This document shows, piece after piece, positions 51,655-60,611 of a stretch of 64,000 nt of DNA. The notes beneath the pieces were generated by a model. The model was given only the letters and a program-made list of their open reading frames with translations. It ran no database searches and was not told the DNA's origin. The DNA comes from Rhizobacter sp. Root404 (lineage in GTDB: Bacteria; Pseudomonadota; Gammaproteobacteria; Burkholderiales; Burkholderiaceae_C): positions 870,890 to 934,889 of the forward strand of contig NZ_LMDS01000005.1 in assembly GCF_001425865.1 (NCBI RefSeq), given 5' to 3'. Positions within the stretch are counted from its first letter, which is position 1, and each line of letters starts with the position of its first letter. Made by a program: the position numbers and the translations under genes.

Positions 51655-53058
51655 TTATCCGACCATCGCCTCGGGCCTCACCCAGAGGTCGAACTGCTCG
51701 GCCGTCACGAACCCCGAGGCCAGCGCCGCCTCCTTCAGGCTGAGGCCCTGCGCGTGCGCGGTCTTCGCGATCTTGGCGGCCTTGTCGTAGCCGATGTGCG
51801 GGTTCAGCGCCGTCACCAGCATCAGCGAGCGGCCGACCAGCTCGCCGATGCGGGCGCGGTCGGCCTCGATGCCGCGCGCGCAGTGCTCCTCGAAGCTGAG
51901 CGCACCATCGGCCAACAGCCGCATGCTCTGCAGCAGGTTATGGATGATCAGCGGCTTGAACACGTTGAGCTCGAAGTTCCCCGACGCGCCGCCGATGTTG
52001 ACCGCCACGTCGTTGCCCATGACCTGCGCGGCCAGCATCGTCAGCGCCTCGCACTGGGTCGGGTTGACCTTGCCCGGCATGATCGAGCTGCCGGGCTCGT
52101 TCTCGGGGATGGTGATCTCGCCAAGGCCCGAGCGCGGGCCGGACGCGAGCCAGCGCACGTCGTTGGCGATCTTGGTCAGCGATGCGGCCACGGTCTTCAA
52201 CGCGCCGTGCGCGAACACCATCGCATCGTGCGCGGCCAGCGCCTCGAACTTGTTCGGCGCCGATTCGAACGAATAGCCGGTCGTGCGCGCCAGTTCCGCC
52301 GCGACGCGAACGCCGAATTCCGGATGCGCGTTCAGCCCGGTCCCGACCGCCGTGCCGCCGAGCGCCAGTTCGCGCAGGTGTGGGCGGGTCGTGCGCAGAT
52401 GCCGGATGCCATGGTCGATCTGCGCGACCCAGCCGGAGATCTCCTGCCCCAGTGTCAGCGGCGTCGCGTCCTGCAGGTGGGTGCGGCCGATCTTGACGAC
52501 GTCGGCGAACCCGTGCGCCTTGGCGGCCAGCGTCGCGCGCAGCGTGTCGAGCGCGGGCAGCAGCCGGGCTTCCAGCGCGGTCAGCGCCGCGACGCTCATC
52601 GCCGTCGGGAACACGTCGTTCGACGACTGGCCGCGGTTGACGTCGTCGTTCGGGTGCACCAGCCGCGCCTCGCCGACCGGACCGCCGAGCAGCTGCGAGG
52701 CGCGGTTCGCCAGCACCTCGTTCATGTTCATGTTGGTCTGGGTGCCCGAGCCGGTCTGCCAGACCGAGAGCGGGAACTGCGCGTCGTGCCGACCCGCGAG
52801 CACTTCGTCGGCGGCCGCGACGATCGCGTCCGCCTTCGCGGCATCGAGCGCGCCGAGTTCGCGGTTGACGAGCGCGGCACTGCGCTTGACGAGCGCCAGC
52901 GCGCGGATCAGTTCGGGCGCCATGCGCTCGGACGAGATCGCGAAGTGATGCAGCGAGCGCTGCGTCTGTGCGCCCCACAGGGCGGTGTCGGCGACGGCGA
53001 TCTCGCCGAAGGTGTCGCGCTCGAAGCGGTGCGGTTCCACGGGGTGGTGCGAGCTCAT
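51655..53058 (-). CDS. fumC: Class II fumarate hydratase
   Basis: A 467-residue iron-independent fumarase. The signature GSSIMPGKVNPTQCE, the GRTHLQDATPLTLGQE loop and the catalytic His of that loop are intact. The family length is normal. ATG 53058 removes a 25-codon upstream extension of the frame. It diverges from pyrD. Confidence 0.96.
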   Translation of the reverse strand: MSSHHPVEPHRFERDTFGEIAVADTALWGAQTQRSLHHFAISSERMAPELIRALALVKRSAALVNRELGALDAAKADAIVAAADEVLAGRHDAQFPLSVWQTGSGTQTNMNMNEVLANRASQLLGGPVGEARLVHPNDDVNRGQSSNDVFPTAMSVAALTALEARLLPALDTLRATLAAKAHGFADVVKIGRTHLQDATPLTLGQEISGWVAQIDHGIRHLRTTRPHLRELALGGTAVGTGLNAHPEFGVRVAAELARTTGYSFESAPNKFEALAAHDAMVFAHGALKTVAASLTKIANDVRWLASGPRSGLGEITIPENEPGSSIMPGKVNPTQCEALTMLAAQVMGNDVAVNIGGASGNFELNVFKPLIIHNLLQSMRLLADGALSFEEHCARGIEADRARIGELVGRSLMLVTALNPHIGYDKAAKIAKTAHAQGLSLKEAALASGFVTAEQFDLWVRPEAMVG

Positions 53059-53135
53059 AAAGGTTCCCTGAAAAGCGGGTAGGACGTGTCCGACGACGCA
53101 GTATGACGCGACTTCCACTGCGACAATCTGCAACC

Positions 53136-54182
53136 ATGTCGCTGCTTCCCTATGCCCTCGCCCGCCCTTTTCTGTTCGGTCTCGATCCCGAACGCGCCCA
53201 TGATCTGACGCTCGATTCGATCGCGCGGATGCAGAACACCCCGCTGCAATGCGTGTGGTCGCAAAACCGCGTCGACGACCCGGTGGTGCTGGCCGGTCTG
53301 AAGTTCCCGAACCGCATCGGACTGGCGGCCGGCCTCGACAAGAACGGCCGCTGCATCGACGGCCTGGGTGCGATGGGCTTCGGCTTCATCGAGGTCGGCA
53401 CCGTGACGCCCAAGGCCCAGCCCGGCAATCCGAAGCCGCGCATGTTCCGCCTGCCCGAGGCGAACGCGCTGATCAACCGGCTCGGCTTCAACAACGAGGG
53501 ACTGGACGCCTTCATCGCCAACGTGAAGCGCGCGCGCTTCCGCGCCAACGGCGGCATCCTGGGCCTGAACATCGGCAAGAACGCGGCCACGCCGATCGAC
53601 GACGCGGCGTCCGACTACCTGCTGTGCCTGGACGGCGTCTACCCGCACGCCGACTACGTGACGCTCAACATCTCGAGCCCGAACACCAAGAACCTGCGCG
53701 CGCTGCAGGGCGACGACGCGCTCGATTCGTTGCTCGGCGCGGTGCAGCAGCGCCGCGAGCAACTCGCGGCGAAGCACGGCCGCCGCGTGCCGGTGTTCCT
53801 GAAGATCGCGCCCGACCTGGACGAGGCGCAAGTCGACGCGATCGCCGCGACCTTGAAGCGCCACGCGATCGACGGCGTGATCGCAACCAACACCACGATT
53901 GCGCGCGACGCCGTCAAGCACCTGGCGCATGGCGACGAGGCCGGCGGCCTGTCGGGCGCGCCGGTGTTCGCGGCGTCGAACCGCGTGATCGCCCAGCTGC
54001 GTGCGGCACTCGGCAGCGCCTACCCGATCATCGGCGTCGGCGGCGTGATGAGCGCCGCCGATGCGCGAGCCAAGGTCGCGGCCGGCGCCAACCTGGTCCA
54101 GCTCTACACCGGCTTCATCTACCAAGGCCCGGCGCTGGTCGCCGCCGCCGCACGCGCGTTGGCGCAGAAAGTCCCCGCATGA
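53136..54182 (+). CDS. pyrD: Dihydroorotate dehydrogenase (quinone), class 2
   Basis: A 348-residue membrane-associated pyrimidine enzyme. FMN-binding and catalytic motifs LAAGLDKNG, NISSPNTKNLRALQ (catalytic Ser) and GVGGVMSAADA are intact. ATG 53136 gives the class 2 N-terminal helix (LLPYALARPFLFGLDPERAH). It overlaps the next gene by four bases. Confidence 0.96.
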   Translation: MSLLPYALARPFLFGLDPERAHDLTLDSIARMQNTPLQCVWSQNRVDDPVVLAGLKFPNRIGLAAGLDKNGRCIDGLGAMGFGFIEVGTVTPKAQPGNPKPRMFRLPEANALINRLGFNNEGLDAFIANVKRARFRANGGILGLNIGKNAATPIDDAASDYLLCLDGVYPHADYVTLNISSPNTKNLRALQGDDALDSLLGAVQQRREQLAAKHGRRVPVFLKIAPDLDEAQVDAIAATLKRHAIDGVIATNTTIARDAVKHLAHGDEAGGLSGAPVFAASNRVIAQLRAALGSAYPIIGVGGVMSAADARAKVAAGANLVQLYTGFIYQGPALVAAAARALAQKVPA

Positions 54183-55561
54183 CCCGCTGGCTCCCCCGCT
54201 GGATGCTCGTCGCCTCGATCCTGCTGCTGGGCGGCTGCACCGCACTGCCGCGCGTCGTGCCGGACATGGCGCGCGGCAGCGGCGAGCCGCAGCTGCAGGG
54301 CGGGCGCGGCCCGCTGTCGGCGGCTCGCAGCAAGCAGATCCTCGAAGGCCTGCGCGCCGGCGGCAAGGAGACCGATGTCCTCGACCGCCATCTCGCGCTG
54401 GAAGCCGCCATCAGCGACAGCCCGTTGGTCGCCGGCAACCGCGTCGCGCTGCTGCTGGACGGGCCGGCCACGTATCAGGCGATGTTCGCGGCGATCGAGG
54501 GCGCGCGCGACCACATCAACATGGAGACCTACATCCTCGAGGCCGACGAGGTCGGCCAGCGCTTCGCCGCCGCACTGATCGCCAAGCAGCGCCAGGGCGT
54601 CACGGTCAACCTGATCCGCGACAGCGTCGGCACGCTGAGCACCCCGAAGGAGTTCTTCAAGACACTGACGGACGCCGGCATCAACGTGGTCGAGTTCAAC
54701 CCGGTCAACCCGCTTACCGCCAAGGCCGGCTGGGAGGTGAACCAGCGCGACCACCGCAAGCTGCTCGTCGTCGACGGCCAGACCGCGTTCCTGGGCGGCA
54801 TCAACATCAGCAGCGTCTATTCCGGCGGCTCGTTCAGCCAGGGCTCGAAGAACGACCGCCCCGGCAACAAGCAGCCCTGGCGCGACACCGACCTGCAGAT
54901 CGACGGCCCGGTCGTCGCCGAGCTGCAGAAGATGTTCATCGCGACCTGGGAGAAGCAGAAGGGCAAGCCGCTAGCGCCGCGCAACTACTTCCCGAAGCTC
55001 ACGCGGCAGGGCAGCGAGGTCGTGCACGCACTCGGCGGCTCGCCGGACGAGCCCTACAGCGTGATCTACGCGACGCTGATCTCGGCGATCGATTCGGCCG
55101 AGACCGAGATCCTGCTGACCAACGCGTACTTCGTGCCCGACCCGCAGCTGATCGCGTCGCTCAAGGGCGCGGTGGCGCGCGGCGTCGACGTGAAGATCGT
55201 GCTGCCCGGTGCGACCGACTCCGCGCTGGTGTTCCACGCCGGCCGCTCCTACTACGACGAACTGCTGGCCGGCGGCATCAAGATCTACGAGCGCCAGAAC
55301 GCGCTGCTGCATGCGAAGACGGCGCTGATCGACGGCGTCTGGTCCACGGTCGGCTCGACCAACCTGGACTGGCGCAGCTTCCTGCACAACCAGGAGGTCA
55401 ACGCGGTCGTGCTCGGCAAGGAGTTCGGCCAGCGCATGCGCGCGGCGTTCGACGACGACCTGGCCCAGTCGAAGCAGATCACGCTCGAGCAGTGGCAACG
55501 GCGCTCGCCGCTCGAGCGCGCCAAGGAGACGTTCGGGAGGATCTGGCAGTACTGGCTCTGA
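54179..55561 (+). CDS. Cardiolipin synthase-like phospholipase D lipoprotein
   Basis: A 460-residue member of the phospholipase D superfamily with two HKD motifs: HRKLLVVDG near residue 190 and HAKTALIDG near 377, each followed by GG(I/S)(N/T)-type residues. A signal ending LLLGGC suggests a lipoprotein, which differs from typical two-helix ClsA. It probably makes cardiolipin or remodels phospholipids at the envelope. It is coupled to pyrD (ATGA). Confidence 0.87.
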   Translation: MTRWLPRWMLVASILLLGGCTALPRVVPDMARGSGEPQLQGGRGPLSAARSKQILEGLRAGGKETDVLDRHLALEAAISDSPLVAGNRVALLLDGPATYQAMFAAIEGARDHINMETYILEADEVGQRFAAALIAKQRQGVTVNLIRDSVGTLSTPKEFFKTLTDAGINVVEFNPVNPLTAKAGWEVNQRDHRKLLVVDGQTAFLGGINISSVYSGGSFSQGSKNDRPGNKQPWRDTDLQIDGPVVAELQKMFIATWEKQKGKPLAPRNYFPKLTRQGSEVVHALGGSPDEPYSVIYATLISAIDSAETEILLTNAYFVPDPQLIASLKGAVARGVDVKIVLPGATDSALVFHAGRSYYDELLAGGIKIYERQNALLHAKTALIDGVWSTVGSTNLDWRSFLHNQEVNAVVLGKEFGQRMRAAFDDDLAQSKQITLEQWQRRSPLERAKETFGRIWQYWL

Positions 55562-55584
55562 CGAGACACCAAGGAGACAACGCG

Positions 55585-56472
55585 ATGAACACCTCATGGA
55601 AGCACGCCGCCGGGCTGGCGCTCGCCCTCGCGCTGGCGCTGATCGCACCGGTCCACGCCCAGGACGCGGCGGGCCTGAAGGCTCGGCACGACAGCCTGAA
55701 AGAGAAGCTCGCGAACAACCCGTTCCAGCGGCCGCTGGTGCTGGAATCGGCCCAGTCGTCGGGCGATCTGAAGGGCGACGTCTACGCGGTGGTCGATCAG
55801 CCGTTCACGCTCGTCGGCCCGGCGCTGCAAGGCATGGAGCATTGGTGCGATCTGCTGATCCTGCACCTGAACGTGAAGGGCTGCACCTTCACCGGCAAGC
55901 CGCCGGCCGAGGTGCTGAGCCTGGTCGTCGGCCGCAAGTTCGACCAGCCGCTCGACGACGGCTACAAGGTCGCCTTCAACTACACGATGCCGGCCGCGAG
56001 CGCGGACTACCTGCGGGTCCAGATGAGCGCCGACGACGGGCCGATGGGCACGAAGAACTACCGGCTCGCGCTGGAGGCGATCCCGCTCGACGACAAGCGC
56101 AGCTTCGTGCACATGTCGTACGCCTACGGCTACGGCACCGCGGCGCGGCTGGCGATGCAGGCCTACCTGGCCACGGCCGGGCGCGACAAGGTCGGCTTCA
56201 GCGTCACCGGCAAGGGCGAGGACGGCAAGCCGACCTACATCGACGGCGTGCGCGGCGTGGTCGAGCGCAACACGATGCGCTATTACCTCGCGATCGAGGC
56301 CTACCTCGGGTCGATGGCCAGCCCGGCCGGTGACCGCCAGGAGAAGCGGCTGCGCGACTGGTTCGACGCGACCGAACGCCACGCGCGGCAACTCCACGAG
56401 GTGGAACGCGACGAGTACCTGAAGATGAAGCGCAACGAAGTGCAGCGGCAGCGGGCTGCGACGCCGCGCTGA
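55585..56472 (+). CDS. Exported hypothetical protein
   Basis: The product is 295 residues from ATG 55585 with AAGGAG 8 bases upstream. A signal peptide (about 1-26, ending APVHAQ) directs it to the periplasm. The rest has no recognised domain; it is beta-rich in the middle (FNYTMPAASADYLRV, HMSYAYGYG) with a helical C-terminus. It follows the cardiolipin-synthase-like gene by 23 bases and may work in lipid or envelope homeostasis. Confidence 0.7.
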   Translation: MNTSWKHAAGLALALALALIAPVHAQDAAGLKARHDSLKEKLANNPFQRPLVLESAQSSGDLKGDVYAVVDQPFTLVGPALQGMEHWCDLLILHLNVKGCTFTGKPPAEVLSLVVGRKFDQPLDDGYKVAFNYTMPAASADYLRVQMSADDGPMGTKNYRLALEAIPLDDKRSFVHMSYAYGYGTAARLAMQAYLATAGRDKVGFSVTGKGEDGKPTYIDGVRGVVERNTMRYYLAIEAYLGSMASPAGDRQEKRLRDWFDATERHARQLHEVERDEYLKMKRNEVQRQRAATPR

Positions 56473-56473
56473 A

Positions 56474-57694
56474 TCAGAAGCTGTCGAGCGCCGGCAGATC
56501 CGGGTCGACGCGCAGGCAGGCCGACAGGTAGATCGCCAGACCGAGGTCGCCGGTCCACAACGACGGCACGCGGCAGCCGTACTGCGCGGCGAGCGCGTCG
56601 GACTGCCGGATCGCGTGCATCGCGAAGGCGCGCGCACGATCCAGCCAGACGCTCTCGCGCGTCACCGCGTGCAGCTTCAGGAACGCATAGCCGTTGCCGT
56701 CGGTGCCGTGGCACAGGCCCGGCCGCTTGACCAGCGGGCCGGCCTGCCAGACCAGCTCGCCGGCCTCGACCAGCATCGCGCGCAGCGGCGCCGACTGCGT
56801 CCCGGCCAGGCGGCAGATGATGCCAGGGCCGCCGTGGCAGTCCTGCACCATCGGGCGCGGCGGGTAGCCGAAGAACGCGCGGTCGAACATCGGCTCCCAG
56901 TGCACGAGGCCGGGCTCGCGCACGGCCGCCACGTCGAGCGTGTCGGCGGCCCGCGCCTCGAACGCGGCCACGACCGATGGATCGAGCCAGCGCGCGCCGC
57001 GGATCACCGGAAACAGGTTGCCGGCGAATCCGTGGCCGGCACCGAGGTAGTGACTGGTCTTGCCGTAGAGCTGCTGGATCCAGATCCAGACCTCGCGATC
57101 GGGGTGCGCGCTGTGGCGTACCGGACTCATCTGCGACCACAGGATGTCGATGCCGCGGCGGAACAGCGCGTGCCAACGCGCCTCGCCGGTCGCCTCGAGC
57201 ATGTGCAGCGCCGCGACCAGCGTGCCGGGCGAGCCCCACAACGCTTCGAGCGCCTTGTTCTCGAGGTTGCTCTCGACCAGCGCGAACAGCTCATCCGCGA
57301 CCGCGGGCGAGCGGTCCTGCGACCACTGCAGCAGCAGCACCGCCGAGTGGCCGAGGAAGTACGACGGCCATTCGGATTCGTTGGCATCGATCCAGCGCCG
57401 GCTGTGCTCGTGCAGACCCGTGACGATCGGTGCGAGGTCGAGCTCGACCCGCGCGACGCCGTGATCGCGCAGGCGCCGCAGCGCCCAGACCACGCCCGCT
57501 GCGCCGTTGTAGAGCATCGGCTGCGGCACTGCCGCGTCGCCCTCTTCGCGCTCGCGCGGGTGCGAGGGCCAGAGCGTGGCCGGATCGAAGCGCTCGCAGA
57601 TGTCGTCGGCGATCGCCTGGATCGCCGCGCGCACCGGCGCCTCCTGCCACGGCGTCGCCATCAGGGTTTCGTGGCGCGCCGGGTCGTGCAGCAT
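56474..57694 (-). CDS. Stand-alone LanC-like protein
   Basis: A 406-residue alpha-barrel protein of the LanC/LanCL family. Three family motifs are present: GAGHGFAGN (about 217-225), QDCHGGPG (Cys286) and GLCHGTDGNGY (Cys328, His329). The two Cys and the His are the zinc ligands. No lanthipeptide precursor or dehydratase gene is nearby, so it is LanCL-like, a class that can add glutathione to dehydroamino acids. It is 21 bases after scoB, in the same direction. Confidence 0.82.
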   Translation of the reverse strand: MLHDPARHETLMATPWQEAPVRAAIQAIADDICERFDPATLWPSHPREREEGDAAVPQPMLYNGAAGVVWALRRLRDHGVARVELDLAPIVTGLHEHSRRWIDANESEWPSYFLGHSAVLLLQWSQDRSPAVADELFALVESNLENKALEALWGSPGTLVAALHMLEATGEARWHALFRRGIDILWSQMSPVRHSAHPDREVWIWIQQLYGKTSHYLGAGHGFAGNLFPVIRGARWLDPSVVAAFEARAADTLDVAAVREPGLVHWEPMFDRAFFGYPPRPMVQDCHGGPGIICRLAGTQSAPLRAMLVEAGELVWQAGPLVKRPGLCHGTDGNGYAFLKLHAVTRESVWLDRARAFAMHAIRQSDALAAQYGCRVPSLWTGDLGLAIYLSACLRVDPDLPALDSF

Positions 57695-57715
57695 CGCGGT
57701 GGCCGGCGTCGGCGG

Positions 57716-58354
57716 TCAGAGCACCGGCACGCCCGTCTTCGATTGCAGCTCTTCGCGGGTCACGCCGTCGGCCAGTTCGACCAGCTGGAGCCCGGCGGGC
57801 GTGACGTCGAGCACCGCCAGGTCGGTGATGATGCGATTCACCACGCCCACGCCGGTCAGCGGCAGCGTGCACTCGGGCAGGATCTTCAGGTCGATCGTGC
57901 CGTCCTTCTTCTTCGCGACGTGCTCCATCAGCACCAGTACGCGCGCGACGCCGGCGACCAGGTCCATCGCGCCGCCCATGCCCTTGACCATCTTGCCCGG
58001 GATCATCCAGTTGGCCAGATCACCCTTGGCGCTGACCTGCATCGCGCCGAGGATCGACAGGTTGATCTTGCCGCCTCGGATCATCGCGAAGCTGTCGTGC
58101 GAGCCGAAGATCGACGAACCCGGCAGCGTCGTCACGGTCTGCTTGCCGGCGTTGATCAGGTCGGCGTCGACCTGGTCCTCGGTCGGGAACGGGCCGATGC
58201 CGAGCATGCCGTTCTCGCTCTGCAGCCAGACCTCGATCTCGGGCGAGACGAAGTTCGCGACCAGCGTCGGCAAGCCGATGCCGAGGTTCACGTAGAAGCC
58301 GTCTTGAAGCTCTTTGGCGGCGCGAGCAGCCATTTGGTCGTGTGTCCAGGCCAT
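57716..58354 (-). CDS. scoB: 3-oxoacid CoA-transferase subunit B
   Basis: A 212-residue subunit. The catalytic Glu lies in SENGMLGIGP, and GGAMDLVAG and the conserved start LGIGLPTLVANF are present. With scoA it transfers CoA from succinyl-CoA to acetoacetate or a similar acid. ATG 58354 is two bases past the scoA stop. Acetoacetate versus adipate-type substrate is not decidable from sequence alone. Confidence 0.92.
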   Translation of the reverse strand: MAWTHDQMAARAAKELQDGFYVNLGIGLPTLVANFVSPEIEVWLQSENGMLGIGPFPTEDQVDADLINAGKQTVTTLPGSSIFGSHDSFAMIRGGKINLSILGAMQVSAKGDLANWMIPGKMVKGMGGAMDLVAGVARVLVLMEHVAKKKDGTIDLKILPECTLPLTGVGVVNRIITDLAVLDVTPAGLQLVELADGVTREELQSKTGVPVL

Positions 58355-58356
58355 GT

Positions 58357-59064
58357 TCAGGCTCCCGCTTTCTCGGTGATGGTGCGCTTCTCGATGCGCT
58401 TCTCGGGGTTCGCGTTCAGCACGATGCGGTGAACGTAGATGCCGGGGAGGTGCACGGCATCGGGATCGAACGACCCCGTCTCGACGATCTCCTCGACCTC
58501 GACGATCGTCGTCTTGCCGGCCATCGCGCAGGCCGGGTTGAAGTTGCGCGCGGTGCGGCGGAAGATCAGGTTGCCGCTCTTGTCGGCCTTCCACGCCTTG
58601 ACCAGCGCCACCTCGGGCACCAGCGCCCGCTCCATCACGTAGACGTGGCCGTCGAACTCGCGCGTCTCCTTGCCTTCGGCCACCAGCGTGCCCACGCCGG
58701 TCTTCGTGAAGAACGCCGGGATGCCGGCGCCGCCGGCGCGCAGCTTCTCGGCCAGCGTGCCCTGCGGCGTGAACTCGAGCTCGAGTTCGCCGGCCAGGTA
58801 CTGGCGCTCGAACTCCTTGTTCTCGCCGACGTAGCTCGAGATCATCCGCTTGATCTGGCGCGTCTCGAGCAGCAGCCCGAGGCCGAAGCCGTCGACGCCG
58901 GCATTGTTCGAGATCACGGTCAGGCCCTTGACGCCCGAGTCGCGCAACGCCTCGATCAACGCCTCGGGAATGCCGCACAGGCCGAAGCCGCCGACGGCCA
59001 TCAGCTGGCCGTCCTTCACGACACCCTGGAGCGCGGCGGCGGCGCTGGGGAAGATCTTGTTCAT
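58357..59064 (-). CDS. scoA: 3-oxoacid CoA-transferase subunit A
   Basis: A 235-residue subunit with MAVGGFGLCGIPEALI and ISNNAGVDGFGLGLL motifs of the family I CoA-transferase alpha subunit, and GENKEFERQYLAGELELE in the middle. It is first in the scoA-scoB-LanCL unit and diverges from a thioesterase gene. The TACGTA repeats between them may be its operator. Confidence 0.93.
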   Translation of the reverse strand: MNKIFPSAAAALQGVVKDGQLMAVGGFGLCGIPEALIEALRDSGVKGLTVISNNAGVDGFGLGLLLETRQIKRMISSYVGENKEFERQYLAGELELEFTPQGTLAEKLRAGGAGIPAFFTKTGVGTLVAEGKETREFDGHVYVMERALVPEVALVKAWKADKSGNLIFRRTARNFNPACAMAGKTTIVEVEEIVETGSFDPDAVHLPGIYVHRIVLNANPEKRIEKRTITEKAGA

Positions 59065-59112
59065 TCGGATGACTCCTGGAGAAACGCGTGCGAGATGCAG
59101 CGCGGGAGCGTA

Positions 59113-59143
59113 CTACGTATGGCATTACGTAGTCGTTACGTAG
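59113..59143. promoter_or_regulatory. Triple TACGTA repeat in the scoA/thioesterase divergent promoter
   Basis: TACGTA occurs at 59,114-59,119, 59,126-59,131 and 59,137-59,142, i.e. every 11-12 bases, about one helical turn. The first two copies form the inverted repeat CTACGTA...TACGTAG. This is the pattern of an operator for a dimeric regulator. The regulator is unknown. Confidence 0.5.
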
Positions 59144-59173
59144 AATTGCCTAAGCATACTTCCGCAGCCTGCC

Positions 59174-59608
59174 ATGACCGACACGACCGCCGCGCCCGCA
59201 TTCGACACCGCTTTCCTCGACGACGCCTTGGCGAACGTGTTCGCCGACTGGGTCAAGCTGCTCGAGCTGCGCGTGATCGCCGCGAGTCCGGGTGAAGTCG
59301 TGCTCGGCCTGCCGGTCACGCCGCGCCACGTGCACGCCGGCGGCGTGATGTGCGGGCAGACGCTGATGGCGGCCGCCGACACCGCGATGGTGCTCGCGGT
59401 GATGACCCGACTCGGCGCGTTCCGTCCGATGACGACGGTGCAGCTGCAGACCACGTTCCTGCGCCCGGTGCCCGGCAACGCCGGCGAGGCGCGTGTGACG
59501 GCGACCGTGTTGCGCCTGGGCAGGACGATGGCCTTCGGCGACATCCGCATCACGACCGGCGACGGTGTCCTCGCCGCCCACGCGACCACGAGCTACGCCC
59601 TGCTCTGA
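59174..59608 (+). CDS. PaaI-type hotdog thioesterase
   Basis: A 144-residue single-domain hotdog protein. HVHAGGVMCGQTLMAAADTA and MTTVQLQTTFLRP are the PaaI-family active-site and helix motifs. It probably hydrolyses acyl- or aryl-CoA esters. It is transcribed away from scoA, and a LuxR-type regulator begins two bases after its stop, so the two form an operon. Confidence 0.88.
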   Translation: MTDTTAAPAFDTAFLDDALANVFADWVKLLELRVIAASPGEVVLGLPVTPRHVHAGGVMCGQTLMAAADTAMVLAVMTRLGAFRPMTTVQLQTTFLRPVPGNAGEARVTATVLRLGRTMAFGDIRITTGDGVLAAHATTSYALL

Positions 59609-59610
59609 CC

Positions 59611-60168
59611 GTGACGGCACTCGACTACCGCACCGCCTTCGACCTGGCGCCGATCGGCCTGGTGCTGTCGCGCAACCGCCTGATGGTCGACTGCAACCGC
59701 GAGCTGGTGGAGATGTTCGGCACCACCCGCGAGGCGCTCGTCGGCCAGAGCTTCGAGCTGCTGTACCCGTCGCAGGCCGAGTTCGAGAACACCGGCGCGC
59801 GCATCGTCGCCAGCCTGAACGCCCGCGGCGGCTACGCCGACGAGCGCGTGATGAAGCGCCTGGGCGGCGCGCAGCGCGATGCCCTGTTCTGGTGTCACGT
59901 CTCCGGCCGCGCGCTCGACCCAGCCCAACCGCACGCGGCCGGCATCTGGTCGTTCGAGGACTTGTCGGCCAAGCGCCGCGTCGGCGTCGAGCTGACGCCG
60001 CGCGAGCGCGAGATCGCCGCGCTGCTGATCGACGGGTTGACCAGCAAGCAGATCGGCAAGCGGCTCGGCATCAGCCCGCGCACCGTCGACGTCTACCGCG
60101 CGCGGCTGATGAAGAAGCACCTCGCCAGCACCACGGCGGAGCTGGTGCACAAGCTGCTGCGCGCCTGA
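59611..60168 (+). CDS. PAS-LuxR transcriptional regulator
   Basis: The product is 185 residues from GTG 59611. An N-terminal PAS domain (YRTAFDLAPIGLVLSRN...) precedes a LuxR helix-turn-helix (LTPREREIAALLIDGLTSKQIGKRL). No receiver domain. It may sense a small ligand and regulate its own thioesterase operon or the divergent scoAB genes. It converges on a thioesterase gene, and a 7-bp inverted repeat spans the two stops (60,162-60,184). Confidence 0.88.
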   Translation: MTALDYRTAFDLAPIGLVLSRNRLMVDCNRELVEMFGTTREALVGQSFELLYPSQAEFENTGARIVASLNARGGYADERVMKRLGGAQRDALFWCHVSGRALDPAQPHAAGIWSFEDLSAKRRVGVELTPREREIAALLIDGLTSKQIGKRLGISPRTVDVYRARLMKKHLASTTAELVHKLLRA

Positions 60169-60177
60169 ACGGGACGA

Positions 60178-60597
60178 TCAGGCGATCAGCGCCCGCACCG
60201 ATTCCGGCAGCGGCACCGACTTCTCGGCCGCGTAGTTGACCCACACCGTCTTCGCGCCGCCGGAGGCGCAGATCACGCCCGGCGCATCGGTGCGTTCCAG
60301 CGTCAGGTAGGTGTCGAAGCTGGTGCGGCCCGGGTTCGCGACATAGTGCTTCGCGAGCAGGTCACCGGGGTATTTGAGCTGGCGGATGAAGTTGCAGAAC
60401 GCATTGACGATGACCGGGCCGTTGCCCTGCGCATCGGTCGCGCCGCCGACCTTGAACAGCCACTCCAGCCGCACCGACTCCATGTAGCGGAAGTAGATCG
60501 TGTTGTTGATGTGGCCCATCGCGTCCATGTCGCCCCAGCGCATCGGGATGATCATCTCGTGGGTCAGCTTCTTCTCGTCGGGCAGGTCGAATCGCAT
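60178..60597 (-). CDS. 4-hydroxybenzoyl-CoA/FadM-type thioesterase
   Basis: A 139-residue hotdog enzyme with MRWGDMDAMGHINNTIYFRYME carrying the catalytic Asp and His-Asn of the FadM/YbgC group. It is a cytoplasmic acyl-CoA thioesterase. It is last in the SDR-yceH-thioesterase operon. Confidence 0.9.
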   Translation of the reverse strand: MRFDLPDEKKLTHEMIIPMRWGDMDAMGHINNTIYFRYMESVRLEWLFKVGGATDAQGNGPVIVNAFCNFIRQLKYPGDLLAKHYVANPGRTSFDTYLTLERTDAPGVICASGGAKTVWVNYAAEKSVPLPESVRALIA

Positions 60598-60611
60598 CGC
60601 TCTCGGATCCT

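Noticed and set aside
50440..53082. 880-codon plus-strand ORF over rpiA and fumC
   Set aside because: Antisense to two well-identified genes, with composition of a shadow frame.
60162..60184. Terminator between the convergent PAS-LuxR and thioesterase genes
   Set aside because: A 7-bp inverted repeat spans both stop codons but lacks a T-run on either strand.
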